Shown piece by piece: positions 8,205-15,986 of a stretch of DNA of 61,363 nt (position 1 is its first letter; each line of letters begins with the position of its first letter). The stretch comes from Holophagaceae bacterium (lineage in GTDB: Bacteria; Acidobacteriota; Holophagae; Holophagales; Holophagaceae), in the NCBI GenBank assembly GCA_025361205.1, contig JANYAS010000186.1, forward strand, positions 1-61,363. The letters are read 5' to 3'. The position numbers and the translations under genes are program-made. Under the pieces are notes generated by a model. The model was not told where the DNA came from and made no database searches. It saw nothing but the letters and a program-made list of their open reading frames with translations.

Positions 8205-8987
8205 ATGGATAGCCTGGAGTCCCTCCCCGCCCTGTATCTCGCCCACGGATCCCCCATGCTCGGCTTGGATGGGGGAGCCTGGGGTGAAGCAGTCTCGGCC
8301 TTCGGCCAGCGGTTGCCGCCCCTACGCGCCATCCTGGTTTGTTCGGCCCACTGGGAGGCACCAGGTCCGTTCCGGCTCTCCTCGGCCGAAGCCCCGGGGG
8401 TCATGCACGATTTCGGGGGTTTCCCGGAGGCCCTGTACGCCCTGGATTATCCAGCACCGGGAGCCCCGACCGTGGCCGCCGAGGCTGCGGCACTGCTGCT
8501 CGAAGCGGGAAGGGAAGCCACGCTGGACCCAGACTGCGCCCTCGACCACGGGGCCTGGGTGCCCCTGCGCTACCTGGCGCCCGAGGCGAAGGTGCCGGTG
8601 GTGCAGCTATCGCTGCCTCGCTCCCGGACGCCGGAACTTCTGCTGGCAGCAGGGCGGGCCTTGGCACCCCTGCGTCGGCAGGGCGTGCTGATCCTCGGCA
8701 GCGGCGGCGTGGTGCACAACTTCCGCCGCCTCGACTGGGAAGGCGCTTCGGGGCCTCAACCCTGGGCCTCCGCGTTCGAGGGCTGGGTCCGGGAACGGCT
8801 GGCGGTGGGTGACACGAAGGCCCTGGTGGACTGGCGGACGGCGCCCGGCGCGGCGGAAGCCGTCCCCACCTCCGAGCACCTGGATCCCCTCTTCGTGGCC
8901 CTGGGCGCGGGGGACGGGGCGCCGGAGATCCTCTTCGATGGCTGGCAGCTCGGAAACCTCAGTTTGGCGAGTTACGTCTTTCCCTAA
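8205..8987 (+). CDS. LigB-type extradiol dioxygenase (YgiD/DODA family)
   Basis: A 260-residue metal-dependent ring-opening dioxygenase of the class III LigB superfamily, closest in layout to E. coli YgiD (262 residues). Visible metal and catalytic histidines lie in YLAHGSPM, CSAHWEAPG, DHGAWVPL, GSGGVVHNFRR and TSEH. The family cleaves catechols such as L-DOPA; the native substrate is unknown. ATG 8205 is preferred over ATG 8184 because GGGAGG (8191-8196) sits at the right distance only for the later codon. Divergent from pdxJ across a roughly 100-bp promoter region and convergent with the ABC permease gene. Confidence 0.85.
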   Translation: MDSLESLPALYLAHGSPMLGLDGGAWGEAVSAFGQRLPPLRAILVCSAHWEAPGPFRLSSAEAPGVMHDFGGFPEALYALDYPAPGAPTVAAEAAALLLEAGREATLDPDCALDHGAWVPLRYLAPEAKVPVVQLSLPRSRTPELLLAAGRALAPLRRQGVLILGSGGVVHNFRRLDWEGASGPQPWASAFEGWVRERLAVGDTKALVDWRTAPGAAEAVPTSEHLDPLFVALGAGDGAPEILFDGWQLGNLSLASYVFP

Positions 8988-8990
8988 TCA

Positions 8991-10121
8991 TCAGACCATG
9001 GTCTTCCTGAACCGTCCGGCGGCGAGGATCAGCATGGTGCTTCCAAGGACGGCCAGGGCCAGCATCTGGGGCCAGAGCACCTGGAGATCCAGGCCTTTCA
9101 GATACACGCCACGGATGATCACGAGGTAGTAGCGCAGGGGGTTCAGGTAGGTGAGCACCTGCACCACCCTGGGCATGTTGGCGATGGGATAGACAAATCC
9201 CGACAGCATGAAGGCCGGGAGCATGAAGAAGAAGGCCGTCATCATGGCCTGCTGCTGGGTGGAACTCACGGTGGAGATGAAGAGGCCCACGCCGAGGGTG
9301 CTCAGCAGGTACAGCCCTGTGCCGAGAAACAGGATCAACGGGTTGCCCAGGAGGGGCACCCGGAACCAGAAGACCGCGATGAGGGTAATGAGGGCCACAT
9401 CGATAAAGCCAATGGCTGCGAAGGGGATGGTCTTGCCCAGGATGAACTCCAGCCGACCGATGGGCGTGACCATGATCTGCTCCATGGTGCCGATCTCCCG
9501 CTCCCGCACGATGGACATGCTGGACAGGATGATCGTGAGTACGGCCACCAGCATGGCCAGAACCCCGGGCACAAAGAAATTGCGGCTATCCAGGTTGGCG
9601 TTGAACCAGGCCCGGGAGACCAGCGTGACGGGGTCGGCCTCCAGTCGCAGGCCCGCCGTTCGCGAAAAGCGCTGTGCCAGGACAGCACGGTTGAAGTCCG
9701 CGGAGATCTTGGAGGCGTAGGTCAGCACGACGCTGGCCGTGTTGGAATCCGAGCCGTCCAGGAGGAGCTGGGCCTGGGCGGTGCGGCCTCCTGCCAAATC
9801 TTCGGCGAAGCCCCGGTCGAGCCGCAGTACCGCCTTGGCCTCGCCCGAGTCCAGCACTTCCTGGACCTCCGGTTCCGAGGCGATCCGGCGCACGATATCG
9901 AAGCAACCGGACCCTTCGAACCGGGCCAGCAGATCCCGCGTTGCCGGGGTGCGATCCAGGTCGTAGACGGCCATGGCCACATGGCGGACGTCGGTGCTGA
10001 CCGCATAGCCGATGACGAGCACCTGGACCACGGGCATGACGAACAGGACGGCCCGCATCCTTGGGTTCCGGAGGACCTGGATGAACTCTTTGATGAGCAT
10101 GCGGTAGAGGCGTTCGAGCAT
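8991..10121 (-). CDS. ABC-2 type permease (YbhR-like)
   Basis: Membrane half of an exporter of the DRA/YbhFSR group, 376 residues. N-terminal cytoplasmic LYRMLIKEFIQVLRNPRMR, one membrane helix, a large periplasmic domain with HKB-like FDIVRRIASEPEVQEVLD, then about five membrane helices containing IVREREIGTMEQIMVTPI, the standard coupling loop of ABC2_membrane_3 proteins. Last gene of the operon, 14 bp after the paralogous permease. An in-frame extension to 10649 overlaps that gene and is rejected. Partners are the two ATPases and HlyD-type adaptor upstream. Confidence 0.88.
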   Translation of the reverse strand: MLERLYRMLIKEFIQVLRNPRMRAVLFVMPVVQVLVIGYAVSTDVRHVAMAVYDLDRTPATRDLLARFEGSGCFDIVRRIASEPEVQEVLDSGEAKAVLRLDRGFAEDLAGGRTAQAQLLLDGSDSNTASVVLTYASKISADFNRAVLAQRFSRTAGLRLEADPVTLVSRAWFNANLDSRNFFVPGVLAMLVAVLTIILSSMSIVREREIGTMEQIMVTPIGRLEFILGKTIPFAAIGFIDVALITLIAVFWFRVPLLGNPLILFLGTGLYLLSTLGVGLFISTVSSTQQQAMMTAFFFMLPAFMLSGFVYPIANMPRVVQVLTYLNPLRYYLVIIRGVYLKGLDLQVLWPQMLALAVLGSTMLILAAGRFRKTMV

Positions 10122-10135
10122 GGGCGGGTTCTTCC

Positions 10136-11287
10136 TCAGACCAGGCGTTTCTTGAAGCTGCGGATGGCGAGCAAGAGCATGAGGGCGCCGAAGGCCACCA
10201 TGAGCAGGCACTCGGGCCATAGCTGGGCGATGCCGGTCCCCTTGAGGTAGAGGCCCCGCAGAAAGGTCACGAAGTAGCGGGCGGGGATGAGGTAGGTCAC
10301 CAGCTGCAGGACCTTGGGCATGTTCCCGATATCGAACATGAACCCCGACAGCAGGAAGGCCGGGAGGAAGGTGGCCACGAAGGCGGCTTGGCTGGCCAGG
10401 AGCTGGGTCTTGGCCTTGGTGCTGATGAGGATACCCAAGGAGAGCGCCCCCACCAGGTAAATGGCGGAGACGCTGAACAGCAGCAGGAGGTTGCCGCGGA
10501 TGGGCACGTCGAACAGGAAGCGCCCGGCCAGCACGGACAGCAGCATGTCCACCATGCCGATGGCGAAGTAGGGCGCGAGCTTGCCCAGGATCAGTTCGCT
10601 GCCTCGGAGGGGCGTGGAGATGAGCTGCTCCATGGTGCCTGTCTCCCACTCCCGGGCTACGGTGAGGGAGGTGAGCAGCGCGGCGATGAGCATCATGATC
10701 ACGGCGATGAGCCCGGGCACGATGAAGATTTTGGATTCCATGTCGGTGTTGAACCAGGCCCGGGGGCGCAATTCCAGGGGCAGGGCGGGGGGGCGGCCCG
10801 TCATGCGCCGGACCTTTTCCACCAGGATTTCCTGGGAGTAGGTCCGCACGATGGCTTCGGCGTAGGAGAGGGCCAGCGTGGTGGTGTTGGCATCGCTGCC
10901 ATCGGCCAGCACCTGCACCTGAGTAGTCCGCCCTGAGGCCACCCGCCGCCCGAATTCCACGGGGATCACGAGGGCCATCAGCGTGCGCCCCCCTTCGACG
11001 GAGGCTTCCACTTCCCGGTAGTTGCCGGGCCGCGCCACCACGGAGAAGTAACGCGAGCCCTCGAAGCGGCTCACCAGCTCCCGGCTCTGGGGCGTGCGGC
11101 TCTGGTCCCAGACCGCCAGGGGCACCCGGTCCAGGTCCAGGGTCAGGGCGTAGCCGAAGATCATCAGCATGATCATGGGCAGCACGATGGCGATACCCAG
11201 GGCGCGCGGATCCCGCAGGACGTGGATGAACTCCTTGCGGGCCACGGCGCCCATGCGGCGGAGGTGAAGGGTTCGCAAAGGCTTCAT
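10136..11287 (-). CDS. ABC-2 type permease (YbhS-like)
   Basis: 383 residues, same plan as the next gene: cytoplasmic MGAVARKEFIHVLRDPRALG, first helix IVLPMIMLMIFGYAL, periplasmic domain, then membrane helices with the loop VAREWETGTMEQLISTPLR. The two permeases should form the heterodimeric pore of the exporter. In this otherwise tightly packed operon a 142-bp gap separates its start from the ATPase gene; the gap is occupied by a palindromic repeat (11312-11410). Likely exports small hydrophobic drugs or ions; substrate not deducible. Confidence 0.88.
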   Translation of the reverse strand: MKPLRTLHLRRMGAVARKEFIHVLRDPRALGIAIVLPMIMLMIFGYALTLDLDRVPLAVWDQSRTPQSRELVSRFEGSRYFSVVARPGNYREVEASVEGGRTLMALVIPVEFGRRVASGRTTQVQVLADGSDANTTTLALSYAEAIVRTYSQEILVEKVRRMTGRPPALPLELRPRAWFNTDMESKIFIVPGLIAVIMMLIAALLTSLTVAREWETGTMEQLISTPLRGSELILGKLAPYFAIGMVDMLLSVLAGRFLFDVPIRGNLLLLFSVSAIYLVGALSLGILISTKAKTQLLASQAAFVATFLPAFLLSGFMFDIGNMPKVLQLVTYLIPARYFVTFLRGLYLKGTGIAQLWPECLLMVAFGALMLLLAIRSFKKRLV

Positions 11288-11311
11288 AAGAATGAGCGTT
11301 CAGGGTGAAAG

Positions 11312-11410
11312 AAAAGCACCTTCACCACCAAGACACCAAGGGCACCAAGAACTGCATACGCATTGGCCTTTGCTTTCCTTGGTGTCTTGGTGTCTTGGTG
11401 GTGATCTTTT
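11312..11410. repeat. Dispersed palindromic repeat, family 1, copy 1
   Basis: Two arms of about 35-40 nt (left 11312-11352, right about 11376-11410) are built from CACCACCAAGACACCAAGG and its complement, separated by a short GC-poor loop. A second copy is at 37785-37884, with similar arms and loop. The element lies inside the transcribed ABC exporter operon, between ATPase and permease genes, and would fold into a strong mRNA hairpin. Small ORFs across it are by-products of the repeat. Confidence 0.85.
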
Positions 11411-11429
11411 ATTCGAGTTCGTATCGCGC

Positions 11430-12392
11430 TCATGCATTGAACTCCTTCTGCGCGCCGTCTGCGCGGTCCCGGGCTTCGATGAGGGAGACAAAGACATCCT
11501 CCAGGGAAGGGGTGATGCGCTCCACCGTGCCCACCTGGAAGCCGGCTTCGGTAAGGGCCTGGCGCAGGCGGGGCGCGAGGGTTTCGGCGTCCGCCGTCAT
11601 GAGGTGGATGTCCTGGCTGAACAGGGCCGCGTCCCGGACTCCCGCAACGGCCGCAGCCACGGCCAGGGCCTCGTGGGAGCGGTCACAGGAGACGCTCAAC
11701 ACCTGGTCGGTCATGAGGCTGCCCTTCATCTCGCCCGGCGTCCCCAGGGCCACCAGCTCGCCCCGGTAGATGAGGCCGAGACGGTCGCAGTACTCGGCCT
11801 CTTCCATGTAGTGGGTGGTGACGAAGACTGTGACGCCCTGGCCGGCCATCTGGTAGATGAGGTCCCAGAAGGAGCGCCGGCTGAGGGGATCCACCCCCGA
11901 AGTGGGCTCATCCAGGAAGAGCACCTGGGGCTCGTGAAGCAGGGCGCAGCCCAACGAAAGACGCTGCTTCCAGCCGCTCGGCAGCAGGTCCGTCCGGGTG
12001 TGGCGGTGTTCCTGGAGGTGGGCCATGTCCAGCACCCATGCTTTCCGTCCGGCCTTTTTTTCGCGGGGGATCCGGTAGATGCCGCTGAAGAAGTCGATGT
12101 TCTCTTCCACCGTGAGGTCGTCGTAGAGGCTGAACTTCTGGCTCATGTAGCCGATGCACCGCTTGATCTCTTCGCGTTGCGTGAAGATGTCATGGCCCGC
12201 CACGGTGCCCTGGCCACCGGAGGGCTCCAGGAGCCCACAGAGCATCCGAATGGTGGTGGACTTGCCCGCGCCGTTGGGCCCCAGGAACCCGAAGATCTCG
12301 CCCCGGCGCACCTCCAGGTTGATGCGGTTGACAGCCACGAAAGCGCCGAAGCGCCGCTCCAGGTTCCGCAGCGTGACGGCGAATTCGGTCAC
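11430..12392 (-). CDS. ABC transporter ATPase (YbhF C-terminal-half-like)
   Basis: 320 residues. Walker A GPNGAGKSTT, Walker B VLFLDEPTSGVDP, H-loop TTHYMEEAEYCDR. The signature is LPSGWKQRL instead of LSGGQ, the same degeneracy known from the second ATPase domain of E. coli YbhF. The C-terminal 90 residues form the regulatory tail of DrrA-type ATPases ending in VFVSLIE. Overlaps the first ATPase gene by 4 bp. With that protein it should make an asymmetric nucleotide-binding dimer powering the two permeases. Confidence 0.9.
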   Translation of the reverse strand: MTEFAVTLRNLERRFGAFVAVNRINLEVRRGEIFGFLGPNGAGKSTTIRMLCGLLEPSGGQGTVAGHDIFTQREEIKRCIGYMSQKFSLYDDLTVEENIDFFSGIYRIPREKKAGRKAWVLDMAHLQEHRHTRTDLLPSGWKQRLSLGCALLHEPQVLFLDEPTSGVDPLSRRSFWDLIYQMAGQGVTVFVTTHYMEEAEYCDRLGLIYRGELVALGTPGEMKGSLMTDQVLSVSCDRSHEALAVAAAVAGVRDAALFSQDIHLMTADAETLAPRLRQALTEAGFQVGTVERITPSLEDVFVSLIEARDRADGAQKEFNA

Positions 12393-13309
12393 CTTCCACC
12401 TCCCGGTATCGCCGAGGTGAAGACGTCCTCGAGGGTGGGTTCGATCACTTGGATGTTCTGGCAGGGGATGCCCGCCGTTTGTAGGGCCGCTTCCACGGCG
12501 ACGCGTCCTTGGTCCCCGTCACCAACCAGGACGTGGATGCGGTCGCCGAAGAGGGCCACGTTGCCCATGCCCGCAGCGCGCAGGAGGGCCGAGGCCTGGC
12601 GGGGGGTGTCGCAGCGCACCTCCAGAAGGGCGCCCTTCAGAAGGCCCTTCACGCCGTCCACCGAGTCGCAGGCCAGGAGCTTGCCCTGGTGGAGGAGGCC
12701 GATTCGGTTGCAGCGTTCCGCCTCGTCCAGGTAGGCCGTGGAGACGAAGATGGTCACCCGCTCCTGCTGGAGTTGGTAGAGGATGCGCCAGAAATCGCGG
12801 CGGGAGACGGGGTCGACGCCATTGGTGGGCTCGTCCAGGAAGAGGACCCTGGGCGTGTGGATGAGGGCGCAGGCGAGCCCAAGTTTCTGCTTCATGCCGC
12901 CGGAGAGGTTGCCCGCCAATCGGCGCTTGAACGGGGTGAGGTTGCTGAAAGCCAGGAGCCGTTCAACACGTTCATTCCGGCCGGATCGGGGAACCTCGTA
13001 GAGATCCGCATAGAAGTCGATGTTCTCCAGCACCGTGAGATCGGGGTACAAGCCGAAGCGCTGAGCCATGTAGCCGATGCGGTCCTTGATGGCCTCGGCC
13101 TCCCGAACGGCGTGGAGTCCATCCACCCAGGCCTCGCCGGAGCTGGGTTCGAGAATGCCCGTCAGCAGGCGCATGGTGGTGGTCTTGCCCGCCCCGTCCG
13201 GTCCCACCAGTCCAAAGATCTCACCTTCCGCCACGGCCAGGGTCAGCTGGTCGAGGGCCACAAGCTCCCCGAAGCGGCGCGTCAGCGCCTGGGTGCGGAC
13301 GGTCTCCAT
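12389..13309 (-). CDS. ABC transporter ATPase (YbhF N-terminal-half-like)
   Basis: 306 residues. Walker A GPDGAGKTTT, signature LSGGMKQKL, Walker B VLFLDEPTNGVDP. The H-loop position reads STAYLDEAER, so the usual histidine is alanine; E. coli YbhF has serine there in its first half. Overlaps the adaptor gene by 1 bp and the next ATPase by 4 bp. In YbhF both halves are one polypeptide; here they are separate genes in the same order. Confidence 0.9.
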   Translation of the reverse strand: METVRTQALTRRFGELVALDQLTLAVAEGEIFGLVGPDGAGKTTTMRLLTGILEPSSGEAWVDGLHAVREAEAIKDRIGYMAQRFGLYPDLTVLENIDFYADLYEVPRSGRNERVERLLAFSNLTPFKRRLAGNLSGGMKQKLGLACALIHTPRVLFLDEPTNGVDPVSRRDFWRILYQLQQERVTIFVSTAYLDEAERCNRIGLLHQGKLLACDSVDGVKGLLKGALLEVRCDTPRQASALLRAAGMGNVALFGDRIHVLVGDGDQGRVAVEAALQTAGIPCQNIQVIEPTLEDVFTSAIPGGGR

Positions 13310-14292
13310 CAGAGCGCAATCTCGGCGTCGACAGGCATCCCTGGCTTGAGTTCCATGGCCGGGTTAGGGATGGCGATCTTGATCCGGTAGACCAGCTTCG
13401 TGCGCTCCTTGCGAGTCTGGACGGTCTTGGGGGTGAACTCGGCCTCGGAAGCAATGAAGGCCACTCGGCCCTCGTACCGCTTCCCGGGGAAAGAGTCCGT
13501 CGTCATGAAGGCCTTCTGGCCCACCTTTACGCGACCCAGGTCTGTCTCCTCTACGAAGGCGCGTAGCCAGACCTGCCCCAGATCCGCCATGGTCACCACG
13601 GCGGTGCCCGGTGCCACATATTCCATGGGCTCGATGTTCTTGGAGAGGATCACGCCGGAACTCGGGGCCGTCAGCGTGGCATAGCCCAGCTGGGTCTGGG
13701 CCAGAGCCAGGGCTTGGGAGGATTGCTCGAGGCGGGCCCGGGCCTGGTCGATGTCTTCTTTCCGGGGACCTTTCCTAACGAGGGTGTACTGCTGATCGGT
13801 CTGCTGGACCTTGCCGCGGGCCGCCTCGAGGGAGGCGCGGCTGGCCTCATAGTCCCGCACCGAAAGGATGCCCTGCTGCTTGAGGTCGCGCAGGCGGGCC
13901 TCGTCGGGCTCCAGCCTTCGGAGGTCGGCGCTTGCCTGTCCCAGGGCGGCCTTAGCAGCCCCGATCTCCTCCTTGCGTGATCCGGCCAACAGCGCGTCCA
14001 GGGCGGCCTTTGAAGTGGCCACGTCCGCACGGCGCATGGCCACCTGCTGTTCCAGATCCTTGGCGTCGAGGCGCGCCAGGAGCTGTCCTGCCTGGACCAT
14101 CTGGCCTTCGTCCACGGGACGCTCAAGCACCTTCCCCGCCACGCGGAAACTGGCCTCCACCTGAATCGCTTCGATGTTGCCAGACACATTGAGGCGGTTT
14201 TCCGGGTGATTCCGACAGGCGGTGACCAGCAGCAGTGTCCCGCCTAGGACCAAAATAGGTGCAATAGGAAGGGACCAGTTTGTTGGTCTCAT
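13309..14292 (-). CDS. HlyD-family periplasmic adaptor lipoprotein (YbhG-like)
   Basis: 327 residues. The N-terminus has a lipoprotein signal with lipobox LVTAC (C26). It is followed by a biotinyl-lipoyl half (VSGNIEAIQVEASFRVAGKV), a long alpha-helical hairpin (about 85-200) rich in Q, A and R, a second lipoyl half (TAPSSGVI) and a C-terminal beta-barrel region. This is the layout of membrane-fusion adaptors such as YbhG that bridge an inner-membrane exporter to an outer-membrane channel. ATG 14292 starts inside the end of the tetR gene (stop at 14289-14291), so the two are coupled. No outer-membrane channel gene is in the window. Confidence 0.88.
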   Translation of the reverse strand: MRPTNWSLPIAPILVLGGTLLLVTACRNHPENRLNVSGNIEAIQVEASFRVAGKVLERPVDEGQMVQAGQLLARLDAKDLEQQVAMRRADVATSKAALDALLAGSRKEEIGAAKAALGQASADLRRLEPDEARLRDLKQQGILSVRDYEASRASLEAARGKVQQTDQQYTLVRKGPRKEDIDQARARLEQSSQALALAQTQLGYATLTAPSSGVILSKNIEPMEYVAPGTAVVTMADLGQVWLRAFVEETDLGRVKVGQKAFMTTDSFPGKRYEGRVAFIASEAEFTPKTVQTRKERTKLVYRIKIAIPNPAMELKPGMPVDAEIAL

Positions 14293-15005
14293 GGACGGAT
14301 CTCCTTGATTGCATTTGTATTTTCGACGCTGGGATCGGGCAATGCGGGAAGCGGAGCGGATTGGTCGAGGGCCACGCCGCGCCAGAACAGGTCCAGCCAC
14401 GCACGCATGCCGGTTGCTATTGCCGCATCCGGGTTCAGGCCTACGAGATGAGGCAGCACCGCTGGGAGGACGTCCAAGATCTCGATCTGCATCCTCACCA
14501 GGAAGAAGGTGGCCAGCAAAGGCTGAAGGTCCGGGCGCAGCTCCCCACGGGCGATTCCCTGATCAAAGACCTGGCGAATGCAGGTGGTGATGGGCCGGAT
14601 CTGATCAACAATAAGTTGGGTGAGCCCCTCGGCGCCCCGGACGATTTCGCCCCGGATCAAGGATCGGATGCCGGGATCGTCCTTCAGGTGGCGATGGTAA
14701 ATCAGCAGTACTTCCCAAAGCCGTATGGGGGTGGACCTCTGATCCTCAGGATTCGCGAGCCGTTCCACCTCCCGGAGGATGGCCGGGAAGCGCCGGGCGA
14801 GTAGGGCCTTAAACAGGGCCTCCTTGCTGTCGAAGTGGTAGTAGATGAGCGCCGGATCACACCCCGCCCGGCGGGCGATGGCCCTGAGGCTGGCGGCCTG
14901 GAGGCCATCTACGGCGAACACGGCCTGAGCCGCGTCCAGCAGTTGGCCCGGATCCACCTTGGTGGGCTTGGGGCCTCGGGATCGGGAGGGCGGAGGATGG
15001 GGCAT
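14289..15005 (-). CDS. TetR-family regulator (CecR-like)
   Basis: 238 residues. The N-terminal helix-turn-helix reads LRAIARRAGCDPALIYYHFDSKEALF (given in part), typical of TetR. The ligand domain length suits the CecR (YbiH) subgroup, which controls ybhGFSR in E. coli; here too it leads the same gene set. ATG 15005 is chosen because an earlier in-frame ATG (15059) would place the perfect palindrome at 15014-15033 inside the coding region. It probably represses its own operon and is released by an exported drug or metabolite. Confidence 0.85.
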   Translation of the reverse strand: MPHPPPSRSRGPKPTKVDPGQLLDAAQAVFAVDGLQAASLRAIARRAGCDPALIYYHFDSKEALFKALLARRFPAILREVERLANPEDQRSTPIRLWEVLLIYHRHLKDDPGIRSLIRGEIVRGAEGLTQLIVDQIRPITTCIRQVFDQGIARGELRPDLQPLLATFFLVRMQIEILDVLPAVLPHLVGLNPDAAIATGMRAWLDLFWRGVALDQSAPLPALPDPSVENTNAIKEIRP

Positions 15006-15013
15006 GGAAATCC

Positions 15014-15033
15014 TATTCAACACGTGTTGAATA
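15014..15033. promoter_or_regulatory. Perfect 20-bp palindromic operator for the TetR regulator
   Basis: TATTCAACACGTGTTGAATA is self-complementary over all 20 bases and ends 8 bp before the tetR start. A related shorter dyad, ATTCA-TCGT-TGAAT, sits at 15071-15084. Position and symmetry are as expected for an autoregulatory TetR site; binding is inferred. Confidence 0.8.
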
Positions 15034-15093
15034 GTGTGGTTCTCGTCCTCCAAGTGCAAGAAGGAATTTCATTCATCGTTGAATTTAATTGAA

Positions 15094-15133
15094 CCCAGCA
15101 AAAAGCCCCCGGACTTGGGGGCTTTTTGCTGGG
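15094..15133. terminator. Strong hairpin terminator after the rpoZ-like gene
   Basis: A perfect 17-bp stem (15094-15110 with 15117-15133) and a 6-nt loop. Each arm contains an A5 or T5 run, so it can act as a terminator on either strand. It lies 14 bp past the leftward rpoZ-like gene and shields the tetR promoter. Confidence 0.85.
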
Positions 15134-15146
15134 CAAGTGATTAGGA

Positions 15147-15431
15147 CTACTCGCTGGAGATGGGCACAACCGTCGTGTCATCGAGGGTGATGACCTCAGC
15201 CTCCTCGAAGGCGATGCGGTTCTCTTCGACCTCGGCCACGGCCACCTGGCCCCAAAAGGAGGCCAGTTTGGGGGCGTCCTGAGCTTGGCCGTGCTTGTTC
15301 ACGGGCACGACCACTTCAACCTTGGGGAAGGCACCGCGCTGCAGCTGTTCGCAGCGTTTGCCCGCCACGACAACGAAGCGGTACTTGTTGGCGATTTCAT
15401 CGGGGACACGGACGATGGTGCGCTGGGTCAT
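15147..15431 (-). CDS. rpoZ: RNA polymerase omega subunit-like protein
   Basis: 94 residues. The segment NKYRFVVVAGKRCEQLQRGA matches the conserved N-terminal core of omega (NRFDLVLVAARRARQMQ in E. coli), which clamps the beta-prime subunit. The C-terminal half is acidic and divergent, as in many omegas. ATG 15431 follows the likely start context after the divergent DinB promoter. rpoZ beside coaBC is common in bacteria, and coaBC is two genes away here, which supports the call. A longer reading to 15884 runs over the opposite DinB gene and is rejected. Confidence 0.65.
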   Translation of the reverse strand: MTQRTIVRVPDEIANKYRFVVVAGKRCEQLQRGAFPKVEVVVPVNKHGQAQDAPKLASFWGQVAVAEVEENRIAFEEAEVITLDDTTVVPISSE

Positions 15432-15515
15432 GGGGTTCTCCGAACCAGGAAGCATAGCATCTGAAACAGTTTCCAGCAACGGCTGGGGTAGCATGGGTGG
15501 TTCGTAGGAGGGACC

Positions 15516-15986
15516 ATGGAACGCGGCAAGCTCTGGCGCACGGCCTTTGGAAGCAATGTTCGCCTCTTGGAACTGAACGGGGCGGGGCTCACCGAGGACC
15601 TCGCCTCCCGGCGGCCGGCCTCTGGCGTGGCTTCGGCAGCCTGGATTGTGGGGCATCTGGTGTCCTCCCGGCGGCGGATCGTGAAGCTCGTGGGCGGTGC
15701 AATCCCTGAAGATCCCCTCTGGGAGCAGCACTATGCCCGGGGGGGGACGGGAGCTAGTGCGCACTTGGACTGGGCCGGTCTGGTGGCGGCCTTCCAGGCG
15801 GCGGATCAGTCGCTCAAGGAGGCCTTTCTGGGCGTTGAAGATTGGGACCGTCCCACCGTGAACCCGGCTCTGGGCCTGGAACAATCCCTGGAGCAGGTCC
15901 TAGCTTTCCTCTTCATGCACGAGTGTTACCACCTGGGGCAGATCGGCGTCATCCGCAAGCTGCACGGCCTGCCAGGAGCCATCTGA
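15516..15986 (+). CDS. DinB-fold protein (possible thiol transferase)
   Basis: 156 residues, four-helix DinB/YfiT fold. Candidate metal histidines are in WIVGHLVSSRRR (near residue 47) and in HECYHLGQIGVIRKL at the C-terminus, which is the canonical H-x3-H ending of DinB_2 proteins. A strong AGGAGGG precedes ATG 15516. The stop overlaps the coaBC start (TGATG), so both are co-translated. Some DinB proteins transfer bacillithiol to xenobiotics; since bshB and bshC occur in this genome that is a reasonable hypothesis, not shown by sequence. Confidence 0.75.
   Translation: MERGKLWRTAFGSNVRLLELNGAGLTEDLASRRPASGVASAAWIVGHLVSSRRRIVKLVGGAIPEDPLWEQHYARGGTGASAHLDWAGLVAAFQAADQSLKEAFLGVEDWDRPTVNPALGLEQSLEQVLAFLFMHECYHLGQIGVIRKLHGLPGAI

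Noticed and set aside
9981..10649. N-terminal extension of the last permease to 10649
   Set aside because: The extension lies antiframe within the paralogous permease gene; ATG 10121 begins a normal permease N-terminus.
11292..11497. Small ORFs in the family 1 repeat
   Set aside because: They are translations of the CACCAAGACACCAAGG unit and have no independent coding signal.
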